A model generated the notes under the pieces. That model was not told the origin of the DNA, searched no databases, and worked only from the letters and a program-made list of their open reading frames with translations. From NCBI RefSeq assembly GCF_014192915.1, contig NZ_JACHYN010000002.1, forward strand, positions 372,001 through 436,000: a stretch of DNA of 64,000 nt, in the 5' to 3' direction. Every line of letters begins with the position of its first letter. Within the stretch, counting starts at the first letter, position 1. The position numbers and the translations under genes are program-made. Source of the DNA: Azospirillum sp. OGB3 (lineage in GTDB: Bacteria; Pseudomonadota; Alphaproteobacteria; Azospirillales; Azospirillaceae). Of this stretch, positions 33,740 through 43,087 are shown in pieces.

Positions 33740-35209
33740 ATGGCGAAGGATTTCCCCCTCCCTGACCCTCCCCCGCTGGGCGGGGGAGGGGAATTGTCCC
33801 TCCCCCGCCCAGCGGGGGAGGGAAGGGGCCCGCGAAGCGGGAAGGGTGGGGGCACCGCACCCGCACCCCTCCTCACCATCCGCGCCATCGACCTGTATGA
33901 ACGCCCCGTCCGCTTCGTGAAGCCCTTCCGCTTCGGCAGCGTGACGGTGGAGGCGGCTCCCCAGGCCTTCGTCCGCGCTTTGGTCCATGTGGACGGCGTC
34001 GGCGAGGCGTGGGGCGGCACCGCCGAGATGATGATGCCGAAGTGGTTCGACAAACGCCCGGACCGCAGCCCGGACGAGACGGTGGACGGCCTGCGCCGCT
34101 CCCTGCGCCTCGCCCGCGACGCCTACCGGACGGACCGCGCCGACACCGCCTTCGGGCACCACGCGGCGGCCTACGAGACGCAACGGGCGGCCTGCCGGGC
34201 CGCCGGGCTGCCCGACCTGACCGCCGCCTACGGGCCGGCGCTGATCGACAAGGCGGTGCTGGACGGGCTGCTGCGCGTTCTGGATACGGATTTCTTCACC
34301 GGCATGCGGATGAACCGCGCCGGGATCGATGCGCGGCTGACGCCGGACTTGGCGGGCTTCGACCTGGACGGCTTCCTCGCCGGGCTGGAGCCGCGACCGT
34401 CCGTGGCGCTCCGCCACACGGTCGGGCTGCTCGACGAGCCGGAGGCCCTGCGCGCCCTGCTGGCGCGGGAGCGGCTGGGCCGCTTCAAGATCAAGCTGGG
34501 CGGCGATCCATCCGCCGACCTTGCGCGCCTGGCGGCGATCGCCGGCGTGCTGGACGCGGCGGCGGGCGACTACCGCGCCACGCTGGACGGCAACGAACAA
34601 TACGCGGACGCCGCGGCCCTCGCCGCCTTCGTGGATGGGCTGGAGCGCGACCCGGCGCTGGCCGGCTTCCGCGGACGCCTGCTCTACATCGAACAGCCGG
34701 TGGCGCGGGAGCGCGCGCTGGAGGCGCCGCTGGGCGCCGTGGCGGAACGCATCCCCTTCATCATCGACGAGTCCGACGACGGCTACGACGCCTTCCCGCG
34801 CGCCCGCGCCGCCGGCTACCGCGGCGTGTCGTCCAAGTCCTGCAAGGGGCTCTACAAGGCCGTCCTCAACCGGGCGCGCTGCGCCGCCTGGGGGGCGCCG
34901 CACTTCATCGCGGCGGAGGACCTGACCTGTCAGGCCGGGCTGGCGGTGCAGCAGGACACGGCGCTGGTCGCGCTGCTCGGCATCGCCGACGCGGAGCGCA
35001 ACGGGCACCAGTACGGAAACGGCTTCGACGGAGCGCCGGAGGCCGACGCCTTCCTCGACGCGCATCCCGGCTTCTACACCCGGCGGGACGGCGTCGTCCG
35101 CCTCGCCACGGCGGGCGGCAGCCTGCCGACCGAAACCCTGGCCGTCCCCGGCTTCGCCAGCGCGGCGCAGCCCCGGTGGGACCGCCTGTCCCCTCTGCAG
35201 AACGAATAA
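33740..35209 (+). CDS. Enolase-superfamily (mandelate racemase/MLE-like) protein
   Basis: A 489-residue enzyme likely to abstract a proton next to a carboxylate, leading to dehydration, epimerisation or cycloisomerisation. Barrel motifs are visible: Lys pair in RFKIKLGG, first acid in LDGNEQY, Glu in YIEQPV, acid in IIDESDD, and Lys in SSKSCKGLYK on a late strand. The capping domain starts at about residue 38 (LLTIRAIDLYERP). Residues 6-36 are encoded by a family A palindromic element, giving a Gly/Pro-rich, probably unstructured leader. No start codon exists between the element and the capping domain, so ATG 33740 is needed. It lies 14 bases after the ATPase gene. Confidence 0.8.
   Translation: MAKDFPLPDPPPLGGGGELSLPRPAGEGRGPRSGKGGGTAPAPLLTIRAIDLYERPVRFVKPFRFGSVTVEAAPQAFVRALVHVDGVGEAWGGTAEMMMPKWFDKRPDRSPDETVDGLRRSLRLARDAYRTDRADTAFGHHAAAYETQRAACRAAGLPDLTAAYGPALIDKAVLDGLLRVLDTDFFTGMRMNRAGIDARLTPDLAGFDLDGFLAGLEPRPSVALRHTVGLLDEPEALRALLARERLGRFKIKLGGDPSADLARLAAIAGVLDAAAGDYRATLDGNEQYADAAALAAFVDGLERDPALAGFRGRLLYIEQPVARERALEAPLGAVAERIPFIIDESDDGYDAFPRARAAGYRGVSSKSCKGLYKAVLNRARCAAWGAPHFIAAEDLTCQAGLAVQQDTALVALLGIADAERNGHQYGNGFDGAPEADAFLDAHPGFYTRRDGVVRLATAGGSLPTETLAVPGFASAAQPRWDRLSPLQNE
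33754..33854. repeat. Family A palindromic element overlapping a gene start
   Basis: Two CCCTCCCCCGC/GCGGGGGAGGG palindromes plus the hairpin CCCGC-GAA-GCGGG, ending in GGGTGGGGGCA. It starts 14 bases inside the enolase-superfamily gene and is translated in frame. Confidence 0.85.
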
Positions 35210-35229
35210 TCCCCTAGGGAGTTCCCGAC

Positions 35230-36381
35230 ATGAGCACGAAGCGCCTTGGTATCATCATGCATGGCGTGACCGGCCGCATGGGCATGAACCAGCACCTGAT
35301 CCGGTCGATCCTCGCCATCCGGGCGCAAGGCGGCGTCACGCTGTCCGACGGGTCCCGCGTCATGCCGGACCCCATCCTGGTCGGGCGCAACGCCGAGAAG
35401 ATCCGCGAACTGGCCCAGCGCCACGGGGTGGAGCGCTGGACCGACAATCTGGACGCGGCCCTGGCCAACCCCGACGACACGATCTTCTTCGACGCCGGCA
35501 CCACCCAGATGCGCCCAACGCTGCTGGAGGCGGCGATCCGCGCCGGCAAGCACGTCTATTGCGAGAAGCCCATCGCCACCAACCTGGAGGAGGCGCTGCG
35601 CGTCGTCCGGCTGGCCGAGGAGGCCGGGGTGAAGAACGGCACCGTGCAGGACAAGCTGTTCCTGCCCGGCCTGCAGAAGCTGAAGATGCTGCGCGACAGC
35701 GGCTTCTTCGGGAAGATCCTCTCGGTGCGCGGCGAGTTCGGCTATTGGGTGTTCGAGGGTGACTGGCAGCCGGCGCAGCGCCCCTCCTGGAACTACCGGG
35801 AGGAGGACGGCGGCGGCATCATCCTCGACATGGTCTGCCACTGGCGCTACGTGCTCGACAACCTGTTCGGGCAGGTGAAGAGCGTCTCCTGCCTGGGCGC
35901 CATCCACATCCCGGAACGCTGGGACGAGCAGGGCAAGCGCTATCAGGCCACCGCCGACGACGCGGCCTACGCCACCTTCGAGCTGGAGGGCGGAGTCATC
36001 GCCCACATCAACTCCTCCTGGGCGACGCGGGTGTACCGCGATGATCTGGTGACCTTCCAGGTGGACGGCACCCACGGCTCGGCCGTCGCGGGCTTGAGCG
36101 ACTGCGTGATCCAGCCGCGGCAGGGCACGCCGCGCCCGGTGTGGAACCCGGACCAGAAGCAGACCATGGACTTCTACGCGACGTGGCAGCCGGTGCCCGA
36201 CAACCAGCCGACCGACAACGGCTTCAAGACGCAGTGGGAGTCCTTCATCCGCCACGTCGTCGAGGACGCCCCCTTCAACCACGGGCTGATCGAGGGCGCC
36301 AAGGGCGTGCAGCTCGTCGAGGCCGCGCTGAAGAGCTGGAAGGAGCGCCGCTGGGTCGACGTTCCCTCGCTGACCGCCTGA
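35230..36381 (+). CDS. Gfo/Idh/MocA-family oxidoreductase
   Basis: A 383-residue NAD(P)-dependent dehydrogenase, probably acting on a sugar, inositol or derivative. The Rossmann start is [16 protein letters not shown], a variant of the usual GxGxxG. The family motif with the catalytic Lys is [18 protein letters not shown]. The C-terminal alpha/beta domain contains [18 protein letters not shown], with the His expected in the active site. GGGAG precedes the ATG, 20 bases after the previous stop. It stands in a run of four metabolic genes. Confidence 0.87.
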   Translation: MSTKRLGIIMHGVTGRMGMNQHLIRSILAIRAQGGVTLSDGSRVMPDPILVGRNAEKIRELAQRHGVERWTDNLDAALANPDDTIFFDAGTTQMRPTLLEAAIRAGKHVYCEKPIATNLEEALRVVRLAEEAGVKNGTVQDKLFLPGLQKLKMLRDSGFFGKILSVRGEFGYWVFEGDWQPAQRPSWNYREEDGGGIILDMVCHWRYVLDNLFGQVKSVSCLGAIHIPERWDEQGKRYQATADDAAYATFELEGGVIAHINSSWATRVYRDDLVTFQVDGTHGSAVAGLSDCVIQPRQGTPRPVWNPDQKQTMDFYATWQPVPDNQPTDNGFKTQWESFIRHVVEDAPFNHGLIEGAKGVQLVEAALKSWKERRWVDVPSLTA

Positions 36382-36397
36382 CCGGAGGGCCTTGTCC

Positions 36398-37570
36398 ATG
36401 GCACTGACCATCAAGCTGCCGCGCGCCGACCGGTCGCTGGAAAGCTACGAGGTCGCTCCGGCGCGGGGCTTCCCCGCCCGCACCGACCGGCCCTTGAACC
36501 GCGTGGCCTACGCCGCCGCCCACATGGTGGCCGACCCGCTGGCCGACAACGACCCCTGGCTGACCCCGGCCATCGACTGGGACCGCACCATCGCCTTCCG
36601 CGAGCATCTGTGGGACCTCGGCTTCGGCGTGGCTGAGGCGATGGACACCGCGCAGCGCGGCATGGGGCTGGACTGGAACGCCTCGCTGGAGCTGATCCGG
36701 CGCTCCCTGACCGCGGCGAAGGCGCGCGGCAACGCGCTGATCGCCTGCGGGGCTGGCACCGACCATCTGGCGCCGGAGGACGCCCGCTCCCTCGACGACG
36801 TGATCCGCGCCTACGAGACGCAGGTCGCCGCGGTCGAGGACCTTGGCGGGCGGGTGATCCTGATGGCGTCGCGCGCGCTCGCCCGCGTCGCCAAGGGACC
36901 GGACGACTACGTCCGCGTCTACAGCCGCATCCTGTCCCAGGTGCGCCAGCCGGTGATCATCCACTGGCTGGGCGACATGTTCGACCCGGCGCTGGCCGGC
37001 TATTGGGGGACCAACGACTTCCCGGTGGCGCTGGACACCGCGGTCGGCATCATCAACGACTTCGCGGCCAAGGTCGACGGGGTGAAGATCTCCCTGCTCG
37101 ACAAGGACAAGGAGATCGTCATGCGCCGCCGTCTGGCCCCCGGCGTGCGCATGTACACCGGCGACGACTTCAACTACGCGGAGCTGATCGCCGGCGATGC
37201 GGAGGGTCATTCCGACGCTCTGCTGGGCATCTTCGACGCCATCGCCCCGGCGGCGGCGGCGGCCTTGGCCGAGCTGGCGGCGGGCGAGGAGGGGCGCTTC
37301 CACGAGATTTTGGAGCCGACCGTCCCGCTATCCCGCCACATCTTCAAGGCGCCGACCCGCTTCTACAAGACCGGGGTTGTCTTCATGGCCTACCTGAACG
37401 GCCACCAGGACCATTTCACGATGATCGGCGGGCAGGAGGGCACGCGCTCTACCCAGCACTTGGCCGAGATTTTCCGGCTGGCCGACAAGGCCGGGCTGCT
37501 GCGCGACCCGGAAGAGGCGGTGTGGCGCATGGCCGACGTCCTGGCCGTCCGCGGCATCGAAGCGGTGTGA
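36398..37570 (+). CDS. DUF993 / dihydrodipicolinate-synthase-like protein
   Basis: A 390-residue protein of the DUF993 family, related to class I aldolases of the DHDPS type. The barrel-like region holds RQPVIIHWLGDMFDPAL and DGVKISLLDKDKEI, in which a Lys on a beta strand could form a Schiff base. GVRMYTGDDFNYAEL and YLNGHQDHF are other conserved-looking blocks. An aldol cleavage or condensation is a reasonable inference from fold; the substrate is unknown. ATG 36398 has GGAGGG upstream, 16 bases after the oxidoreductase stop. Confidence 0.8.
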   Translation: MALTIKLPRADRSLESYEVAPARGFPARTDRPLNRVAYAAAHMVADPLADNDPWLTPAIDWDRTIAFREHLWDLGFGVAEAMDTAQRGMGLDWNASLELIRRSLTAAKARGNALIACGAGTDHLAPEDARSLDDVIRAYETQVAAVEDLGGRVILMASRALARVAKGPDDYVRVYSRILSQVRQPVIIHWLGDMFDPALAGYWGTNDFPVALDTAVGIINDFAAKVDGVKISLLDKDKEIVMRRRLAPGVRMYTGDDFNYAELIAGDAEGHSDALLGIFDAIAPAAAAALAELAAGEEGRFHEILEPTVPLSRHIFKAPTRFYKTGVVFMAYLNGHQDHFTMIGGQEGTRSTQHLAEIFRLADKAGLLRDPEEAVWRMADVLAVRGIEAV

Positions 37571-37583
37571 GGTGAGGGTAACT

Positions 37584-37724
37584 CCCTCTCCCGCCCCGGG
37601 AGAGGGAAGGGGCCCGCGCCATGCGCGGGAAGGGTGAGGGTGCTGCCAAGGATCAGTGCGTCGATCCTCGCACGACCCTCACCCGCCCGCTTCGCGGGCA
37701 CCCTCTCCCGGGGCGGGAGAGGGG
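37584..37724. repeat. Family B palindromic element, copy 1
   Basis: About 141 bp with ends CCCTCTCCCGCCCCGGGAG and its complement. Inner arms GGGTGAGGGT and ACCCTCACCC flank a centre with CCAAGGATC and GATCCTCGC. It matches the 43.9 kb copy in reverse orientation. Its right end (GGGAGAGGGG) supplies the ribosome binding site of the next gene. Confidence 0.8.
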
Positions 37725-37732
37725 ATTTCGCA

Positions 37733-38611
37733 ATGAGGACCACGATCATGCGCGACTTCTCCGGCGATCATCGCTGGCTGTCGATCAACACGGCCACGGT
37801 GCGCAAGCAGGGCGACCTGCTGCAAATCTTCGACGCCTGCGCCCGCCAGGGCATCCGCGCCGTCTCGCCCTGGCGGGATCAGGTGGCCGCCGTGGGGCTG
37901 GACCACGCCGTGCGGGCCGTGAAGGAGCTGGGGCTGGAACTGTCCGGCTATTGCCGTGGCGGCATGTTTCCCGCCGATCCCGACCGCCGGGCCGAGGTGC
38001 GCGACGACAACCGCCGCGCGGTGGACGAGGCGGTGGCGCTGGGCGCCCCCTGCCTCGTGCTGGTGGTCGGCGGACTGCCGCAATTCTCCCGCCCCGGCTC
38101 CCCGCCGTCCAAGGACATCGCGCTCGCCCGCGCCCAGGTGGAGGACGGCATCGCCGAGCTGCTGGAGCACGCCCGCGCCGCCGGGATGCCGCTCGCCATC
38201 GAGCCGCTGCACCCCATGTACGCCGCCGACCGCGCCTGCGTGAACACGATGCGCCACGCGCTCGACCTTTGCGACCGGCTGGACCCGCAGGGAACCGGCG
38301 CGCTGGGTGTTGCGTTGGACGTCTACCATGTCTGGTGGGACCCGGACCTGGAGGCGCAGATCCGCCGGGCGGGCCGGAATCGCCTGTGTGCCTTCCATGT
38401 GTGCGATTGGCTGGTGCCGACCGCCGATCTGCTGGAGGACCGCGGCATGATGGGCGACGGAATGATTGACATACAAATGATCCGTGGCTGGGTGGAAGCC
38501 GTTGGATTCCAAGGCTATTCCGAGGTCGAAATCTTCTCGCGCCGCTGGTGGGCACGACCTTTGGATGAGGTGCTGGCGGTCTGTGTCGAACGGCATCGGT
38601 CTTCGGTGTGA
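37733..38611 (+). CDS. Sugar phosphate isomerase/epimerase-like TIM-barrel protein
   Basis: A 292-residue protein of the xylose-isomerase-like AP endonuclease 2 family (IolE/Hyi/TagZ relatives). Metal-site acids and His appear as LAIEPLHPMY, GVALDVYHVWWDP, FHVCDW and YSEVEIFS. The family isomerises or dehydrates sugar and inositol derivatives. ATG 37733 follows the GGAGAGGGG end of the family B element; ATG 37748 is an alternative. It closes the catabolic run with DUF993 and the Gfo/Idh/MocA enzyme. Confidence 0.83.
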   Translation: MRTTIMRDFSGDHRWLSINTATVRKQGDLLQIFDACARQGIRAVSPWRDQVAAVGLDHAVRAVKELGLELSGYCRGGMFPADPDRRAEVRDDNRRAVDEAVALGAPCLVLVVGGLPQFSRPGSPPSKDIALARAQVEDGIAELLEHARAAGMPLAIEPLHPMYAADRACVNTMRHALDLCDRLDPQGTGALGVALDVYHVWWDPDLEAQIRRAGRNRLCAFHVCDWLVPTADLLEDRGMMGDGMIDIQMIRGWVEAVGFQGYSEVEIFSRRWWARPLDEVLAVCVERHRSSV

Positions 38612-38750
38612 CCGACTGCCTAAAAATCAGCCATTTCGGCGGAAATGAGTAAAATTCGATCATAAAAAAGCGGGCATGCATAATTCGTAAGCGAATACTG
38701 GGCTGCAAATCGCTGCGGATTCCTTGAACGGCCCTCCTGCCGACCTGTCG

Positions 38751-38765
38751 TGGCATCACATTTGC
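38751..38765 (+). promoter_or_regulatory. Sigma-54 promoter of the urt operon
   Basis: TGGCAT-CACAT-TTGC: GG at -24 (38752-38753) and GC at -12 (38764-38765) have the exact RpoN spacing. It lies 60 bases before urtA, predicting a leader of about 45-50 bases. Urea uptake under sigma-54/NtrC control makes physiological sense. An activator site upstream was not identified with confidence. Confidence 0.75.
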
Positions 38766-38824
38766 GAAGGACACCCCCGGGCGCCTGAGGCGGGCGCCAG
38801 ACCAAAGAACGGGGGGTATTCACA

Positions 38825-40144
38825 ATGTTGAAGACGGGGTTCCAGTCGGGCTTCAAGACCGGTCGCACCCTTGCGGCGGCCGCGGGTCTTGCCGTCACGT
38901 TCGCCGCGGGCTTCGCCGCCCCGGCGTCGGCCCAGGACACCATCAAGGTCGGCATCCTCCATTCCCTGTCGGGCACCATGGCGATCAGCGAGACCACGCT
39001 GAAGGACGTCATGCTGATGCTCATCGAAGAGCAGAACAAGAAGGGCGGCGTTCTCGGCAAGAAGCTGGAGCCGGTCGTCGTCGATCCCGCCTCCAACTGG
39101 CCCCTGTTCGCCGAGAAGGCGCGCGAGCTGGTCAGCAAGGACAAGGTGGCCGCGGTGTTCGGCTGCTGGACCTCGGTCAGCCGCAAGTCCGTCCTGCCGG
39201 TGTTCGAGGAGCTGAACAGCATCCTGTTCTACCCGGTGCAGTATGAGGGCGAGGAGTCCTCGCGCAACGTCTTCTACACCGGCGCCGCCCCGAACCAGCA
39301 AGCGATCCCCGCCGTCGACTATCTGGCGGAGAAGGAAGGCGTGCAGCGCTGGGTGCTGGCCGGCACCGACTACGTCTACCCGCGCACGACCAACAAGATC
39401 CTGGAGACCTACCTGAAGTCCAAGGGCGTGAAGTCCGAGGACATCATGATCAACTACACCCCGTTCGGCCATGCCGACTGGCAGAACATCGTCGCCGACA
39501 TCAAAAAGTTCGGCTCGGCCGGCAAGAAGACCGCCGTCGTCTCGACCATCAACGGCGACGCCAACGTCCCCTTCTACAAGGAGCTGGGCAACCAGGGCGT
39601 CAAGGCGCAGGACATCCCAGTGGTCGCCTTCTCCGTGGGTGAGGAGGAACTGGCCGGCATCGACACCAAGCCGCTGGTCGGCCATCTCGCCGCCTGGAAC
39701 TACTTCATGTCGGTGGACACGCCGGAGAACAGCGACTTCATCAAGAAGTGGCAGGCCTACACCAAGAACGACAAGCGCGTCACCAACGACCCGATGGAGG
39801 CCCACTACATCGGCTTCAACATGTGGGTGAAGGCGGTCGAGAAGGCCGGCACCACCGACAGCAACGCGGTGATCGACAGCCTCGTCGGCGTCGCCGTTCC
39901 GAACCTGACCGGTGGCTATTCGGCCATGTTGCCGAACCACCACATCACCAAGCCGGTGCTGATCGGCGAGGTGCAGGAGAATGGCCAGTTCGAGACCGTC
40001 TCCAAGACGCCGGGCCTCGTGGCCGGCGACGAGTGGTCGGACTTCCTGCCGGACAGCAAGGACCTGATTTCCGATTGGCGCGCCCCGATGTCCTGCGGCA
40101 ACTTCAACGTGAAGACCGGCAAGTGCGGCGGCAAGGGGTCGTGA
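38825..40144 (+). CDS. urtA: Urea ABC transporter substrate-binding protein
   Basis: A 439-residue periplasmic receptor for urea, of the branched-chain amino acid receptor superfamily. The signal peptide ends at Ala-Ser-Ala-Gln. Characteristic UrtA blocks are VGILHSLSGTMAISE, then VFGCWTSVSRKSVLP, FYPVQYEGEESS and DPMEAHYIGFNMW. The C-terminal Cys pair (MSCGNF, GKCGG) could form a disulfide. GGGGGG precedes the ATG. First gene of urtABCDE, behind a sigma-54 promoter. Confidence 0.95.
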   Translation: MLKTGFQSGFKTGRTLAAAAGLAVTFAAGFAAPASAQDTIKVGILHSLSGTMAISETTLKDVMLMLIEEQNKKGGVLGKKLEPVVVDPASNWPLFAEKARELVSKDKVAAVFGCWTSVSRKSVLPVFEELNSILFYPVQYEGEESSRNVFYTGAAPNQQAIPAVDYLAEKEGVQRWVLAGTDYVYPRTTNKILETYLKSKGVKSEDIMINYTPFGHADWQNIVADIKKFGSAGKKTAVVSTINGDANVPFYKELGNQGVKAQDIPVVAFSVGEEELAGIDTKPLVGHLAAWNYFMSVDTPENSDFIKKWQAYTKNDKRVTNDPMEAHYIGFNMWVKAVEKAGTTDSNAVIDSLVGVAVPNLTGGYSAMLPNHHITKPVLIGEVQENGQFETVSKTPGLVAGDEWSDFLPDSKDLISDWRAPMSCGNFNVKTGKCGGKGS

Positions 40145-40181
40145 GGACCGTTTGAACGCCTTTCGGTAACTGTCTGCTTGA

Positions 40182-40287
40182 TGCCCCCTCCCTAACCCTC
40201 CCCCGCTTTGCAGGGGAGGGGATCATCCTCCCTCCCCTGCGAAGCGGGGGAGGGAAGGGGCCCGCGAAGCGGGAAGGGTGGGGGCAA
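40182..40287. repeat. Family A palindromic element between urtA and urtB
   Basis: Contains two CCCTCCCC-type palindromes, the hairpin CCCGC-GAA-GCGGG and the end GGGTGGGGGCAA. In RNA it would form stacked stems in the urtA-urtB gap, which could protect the upstream message and raise the binding-protein yield. Confidence 0.85.
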
Positions 40288-40332
40288 CGCCCTTATCCAA
40301 AAAACGACTTCCGACACATCACAGGAACCGCG

Positions 40333-41937
40333 ATGCACCGCGCATTCTGCTGGCTGCTGGCCGCGTTTCTGGCGCTGGCCGCTCCTGCCTCCTTCGCCGC
40401 CGATCTGGCCCCGCTGGTCCGCGGCCTGGGCGCCGGCAGCTACGCCGAAACCGAAAAGGCCATCGCCGGGTTGGCCGAGACGGGCGATCCCGCCGTCGTG
40501 CCGGTGATCGAGGCCCTTCAGGCCGGCGACCTGCACGTCCGCAAGGCGGACGGCGCCGTGGTCGTCGCCAAGCGCGCCGGCAACGGCTACGCCCTGACCG
40601 ACCCGCTGACCGGCGCCGCGCTGGGCGAGGCGGACCGCAACGCGGTCGAGAAGATCCGAATCAACAACGCCCTGCGTCGCACGATCAGCGCGACGCTCGG
40701 CGCGCTCACCCTGATGAGCCCCGACGCCAACACGCGCCGGCAGGCCGCCGAGGCGGTGTTCAAGAGCCGCGACGCCAACGCGCTGGACGCGCTCAACACG
40801 GCGCTGGCCAAGGAAACCGACGCGCGTGTCCGCCGCGCGATGACCCAGGCGCGGGCCTCCGTCCTGCTGGCCGGAGACGCGCCCGACGCCGACAAGATCG
40901 CCGCCGTCGAAGTGCTTCAGGAGCGCGGCGACCAGGACGCGCGGGCCCTGCTGAACGGTGCCGCCAACACGGGAAGCGACGCGGTGAAGGACGCCGCGAA
41001 GAAGGCCATCGCGTCCGTCGAGCAGCGGCTGGCCCTGTGGGGGGCGGCGCAGAATTTGTGGTACGGCCTGTCGCTCGGCTCGGTGCTGCTGCTGGCGGCG
41101 ATCGGGCTGGCCGTCACCTTCGGCGTCATGGGCGTTATCAACATGGCGCATGGCGAGATGGTGATGATCGGCGCCTACGCCACCTTCCTGGTGCAGGAGG
41201 CCTTCCGCCAGTGGGCGCCGGGCCTGTTCGACTTCTCCATCCTGGTGGCTTTGCCCGTCGCCTTCCTCGTCTCCGGCGCGGTCGGCGTCGCCATCGAGCG
41301 CAGCGTCATCCGCTGGCTCTACGGGCGTCCGCTGGAAACGCTGCTGGCGACCTGGGGCCTGTCGCTGGCGCTCCAGCAGGCGGTGCGCTCCATCTTCGGG
41401 CCGACGAACCGCGAGGTCGGCGCCCCGTCCTGGATGTCCGGCGCCTTCGAGCTGGGCGGGCTGACCATCACCTACGGGCGGCTGTGGATCGTCGTCTTCG
41501 CCTTCCTCGTCTTCGGCGCGCTGCTGGTGGCGCTGCGCAAGACGTGGTTCGGGCTGAGCATCCGCGCCGTCACCCAGAACCGCAGCATGGCCAACGCCAT
41601 GGGCATCCGCACCGCGCGGGTGGACGCGCTGACCTTCGGGCTCGGCTCCGGCATCGCCGGTCTGGCCGGGGTGGCGCTGAGCCAGATCGACAACGTCAGC
41701 CCCAACCTTGGTCAGGGCTACATCATCGACAGCTTCATGGTCGTGGTGTTCGGCGGCGTCGGCAACCTGTGGGGCACGCTGGTCGGCGCGCTGGCGCTCG
41801 GCGGCGTCAACAAGTTCCTGGAGCCCTACGCGGGCGCGGTGCTGGGCAAGATCCTGGTGCTGATCTTCATCATCCTGTTCATCCAACGGCGTCCGCGCGG
41901 CCTGTTCGCGCTGAAGGGCCGGGCGGTGGAGGCCTGA
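40333..41937 (+). CDS. urtB: Urea ABC transporter permease
   Basis: A 534-residue LivH-like inner-membrane protein. It has the signal peptide and long periplasmic helical N-terminal domain (about residues 24-235) typical of UrtB, then about eight membrane helices. GVINMAHGEMVMIGAY and GLGSGIAGLAGVAL are family motifs, and GGVGNLWGTLVGAL ends the transport domain. AGGAA precedes the ATG. Four bases separate it from urtC. Confidence 0.94.
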   Translation: MHRAFCWLLAAFLALAAPASFAADLAPLVRGLGAGSYAETEKAIAGLAETGDPAVVPVIEALQAGDLHVRKADGAVVVAKRAGNGYALTDPLTGAALGEADRNAVEKIRINNALRRTISATLGALTLMSPDANTRRQAAEAVFKSRDANALDALNTALAKETDARVRRAMTQARASVLLAGDAPDADKIAAVEVLQERGDQDARALLNGAANTGSDAVKDAAKKAIASVEQRLALWGAAQNLWYGLSLGSVLLLAAIGLAVTFGVMGVINMAHGEMVMIGAYATFLVQEAFRQWAPGLFDFSILVALPVAFLVSGAVGVAIERSVIRWLYGRPLETLLATWGLSLALQQAVRSIFGPTNREVGAPSWMSGAFELGGLTITYGRLWIVVFAFLVFGALLVALRKTWFGLSIRAVTQNRSMANAMGIRTARVDALTFGLGSGIAGLAGVALSQIDNVSPNLGQGYIIDSFMVVVFGGVGNLWGTLVGALALGGVNKFLEPYAGAVLGKILVLIFIILFIQRRPRGLFALKGRAVEA

Positions 41938-41941
41938 TCCG

Positions 41942-43081
41942 ATGCTGACCCGTTTCTTCCTGATGGGCCTCGACAAGAAGGCCGGCGTTCTGCTGACCGT
42001 CCTGGCGGTGCTGGCCGTGGCGGTGCCGGTCATGGCGCTGGGCACGGCGCCGGACTCGCCCTGGCACCTGTCCACACACACGGTGGCGCTCCTCGGCAAA
42101 TATCTGTGCTTCGCGCTGCTGGCGCTGTCGCTCGACCTCGTCTGGGGCTTCGTCGGCATCCTGTCGCTGGGCCACGCCGCCTTCTTCACGCTCGGCGGCT
42201 ACGCCATGGGCATGTACCTGATGCGGCAGATCGGCTCGCGCGGGATGTACGGCAACGCCGACCTGCCGGACTTCATGGTCTTCCTGAACTGGACGGAGCT
42301 GCCCTGGTACTGGCACGGGTTCGACCAGTTCTGGTTCGCCGCGATCATGGTGATGCTGGTGCCGGGCCTGCTCGCCTTCGCCTTCGGCTGGTTCGCCTTC
42401 CGCTCGCGCGTCACCGGCGTCTACCTGTCGATCATCACGCAGGCGCTGACCTTCGCGCTGATGCTGGCCTTCTTCCGCAACGATATGGGGTTCGGCGGCA
42501 ACAACGGCCTGACCGATTTCAAGGAGATCCTGGGCTTCGACATCCAGGCCGCCTCGACCCGCGTCGGGCTGTTCGTGGCGACGGTGGCGGCGCTGGCGGT
42601 CGGCTACATCCTGGCTTCGGCCGTGGTGGCGTCCAAGCTCGGCAAGGTGCTGATCGCCGTGCGCGACGCCGAGAGCCGGGTGCGCTTCCTGGGCTACGAG
42701 ACGGACCGTTACAAGCTGTTCGCCTGGACGCTGTCGGCCTGCATGGCCGGCGTGGCGGGCGCGCTCTACGTGCCGCAGGTGGGCATCATCAACCCGTCGG
42801 AATTCTCGCCGGCGAGCAGCATCGAGGCGGTGATCTGGGTCGCCGTCGGCGGGCGCGGCACGCTGGCCGGGCCGGTGCTGGGCGCGGTGCTGGTGAATTT
42901 CGGCAAGAGCTACTTCACGGCGGCCCTGCCGGAGCTGTGGCTGTTCGCGCTGGGTGGCCTGTTCGTCCTGGTCACCCTGTTCCTGCCCAAGGGCATCCTG
43001 GGTCTGGCGGCGCAGCTCCGCGACCGGCTGCCGGCGCGCGCGACGGTCTCCGCCAAGCCGGCGGACCAGAAGGGAGTCTGA
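41942..43081 (+). CDS. urtC: Urea ABC transporter permease
   Basis: A 379-residue LivM-like inner-membrane protein with about ten helices. The motif LDLVWGFVGILSLGHAAFFTLGGY and the block GFGGNNGLTDF are typical UrtC features. WVAVGGRGTLAGPVLGA lies near the C-terminus. It pairs with UrtB to form the pore, and urtD starts six bases after its stop. Confidence 0.94.
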   Translation: MLTRFFLMGLDKKAGVLLTVLAVLAVAVPVMALGTAPDSPWHLSTHTVALLGKYLCFALLALSLDLVWGFVGILSLGHAAFFTLGGYAMGMYLMRQIGSRGMYGNADLPDFMVFLNWTELPWYWHGFDQFWFAAIMVMLVPGLLAFAFGWFAFRSRVTGVYLSIITQALTFALMLAFFRNDMGFGGNNGLTDFKEILGFDIQAASTRVGLFVATVAALAVGYILASAVVASKLGKVLIAVRDAESRVRFLGYETDRYKLFAWTLSACMAGVAGALYVPQVGIINPSEFSPASSIEAVIWVAVGGRGTLAGPVLGAVLVNFGKSYFTAALPELWLFALGGLFVLVTLFLPKGILGLAAQLRDRLPARATVSAKPADQKGV

Positions 43082-43087
43082 GACGAC

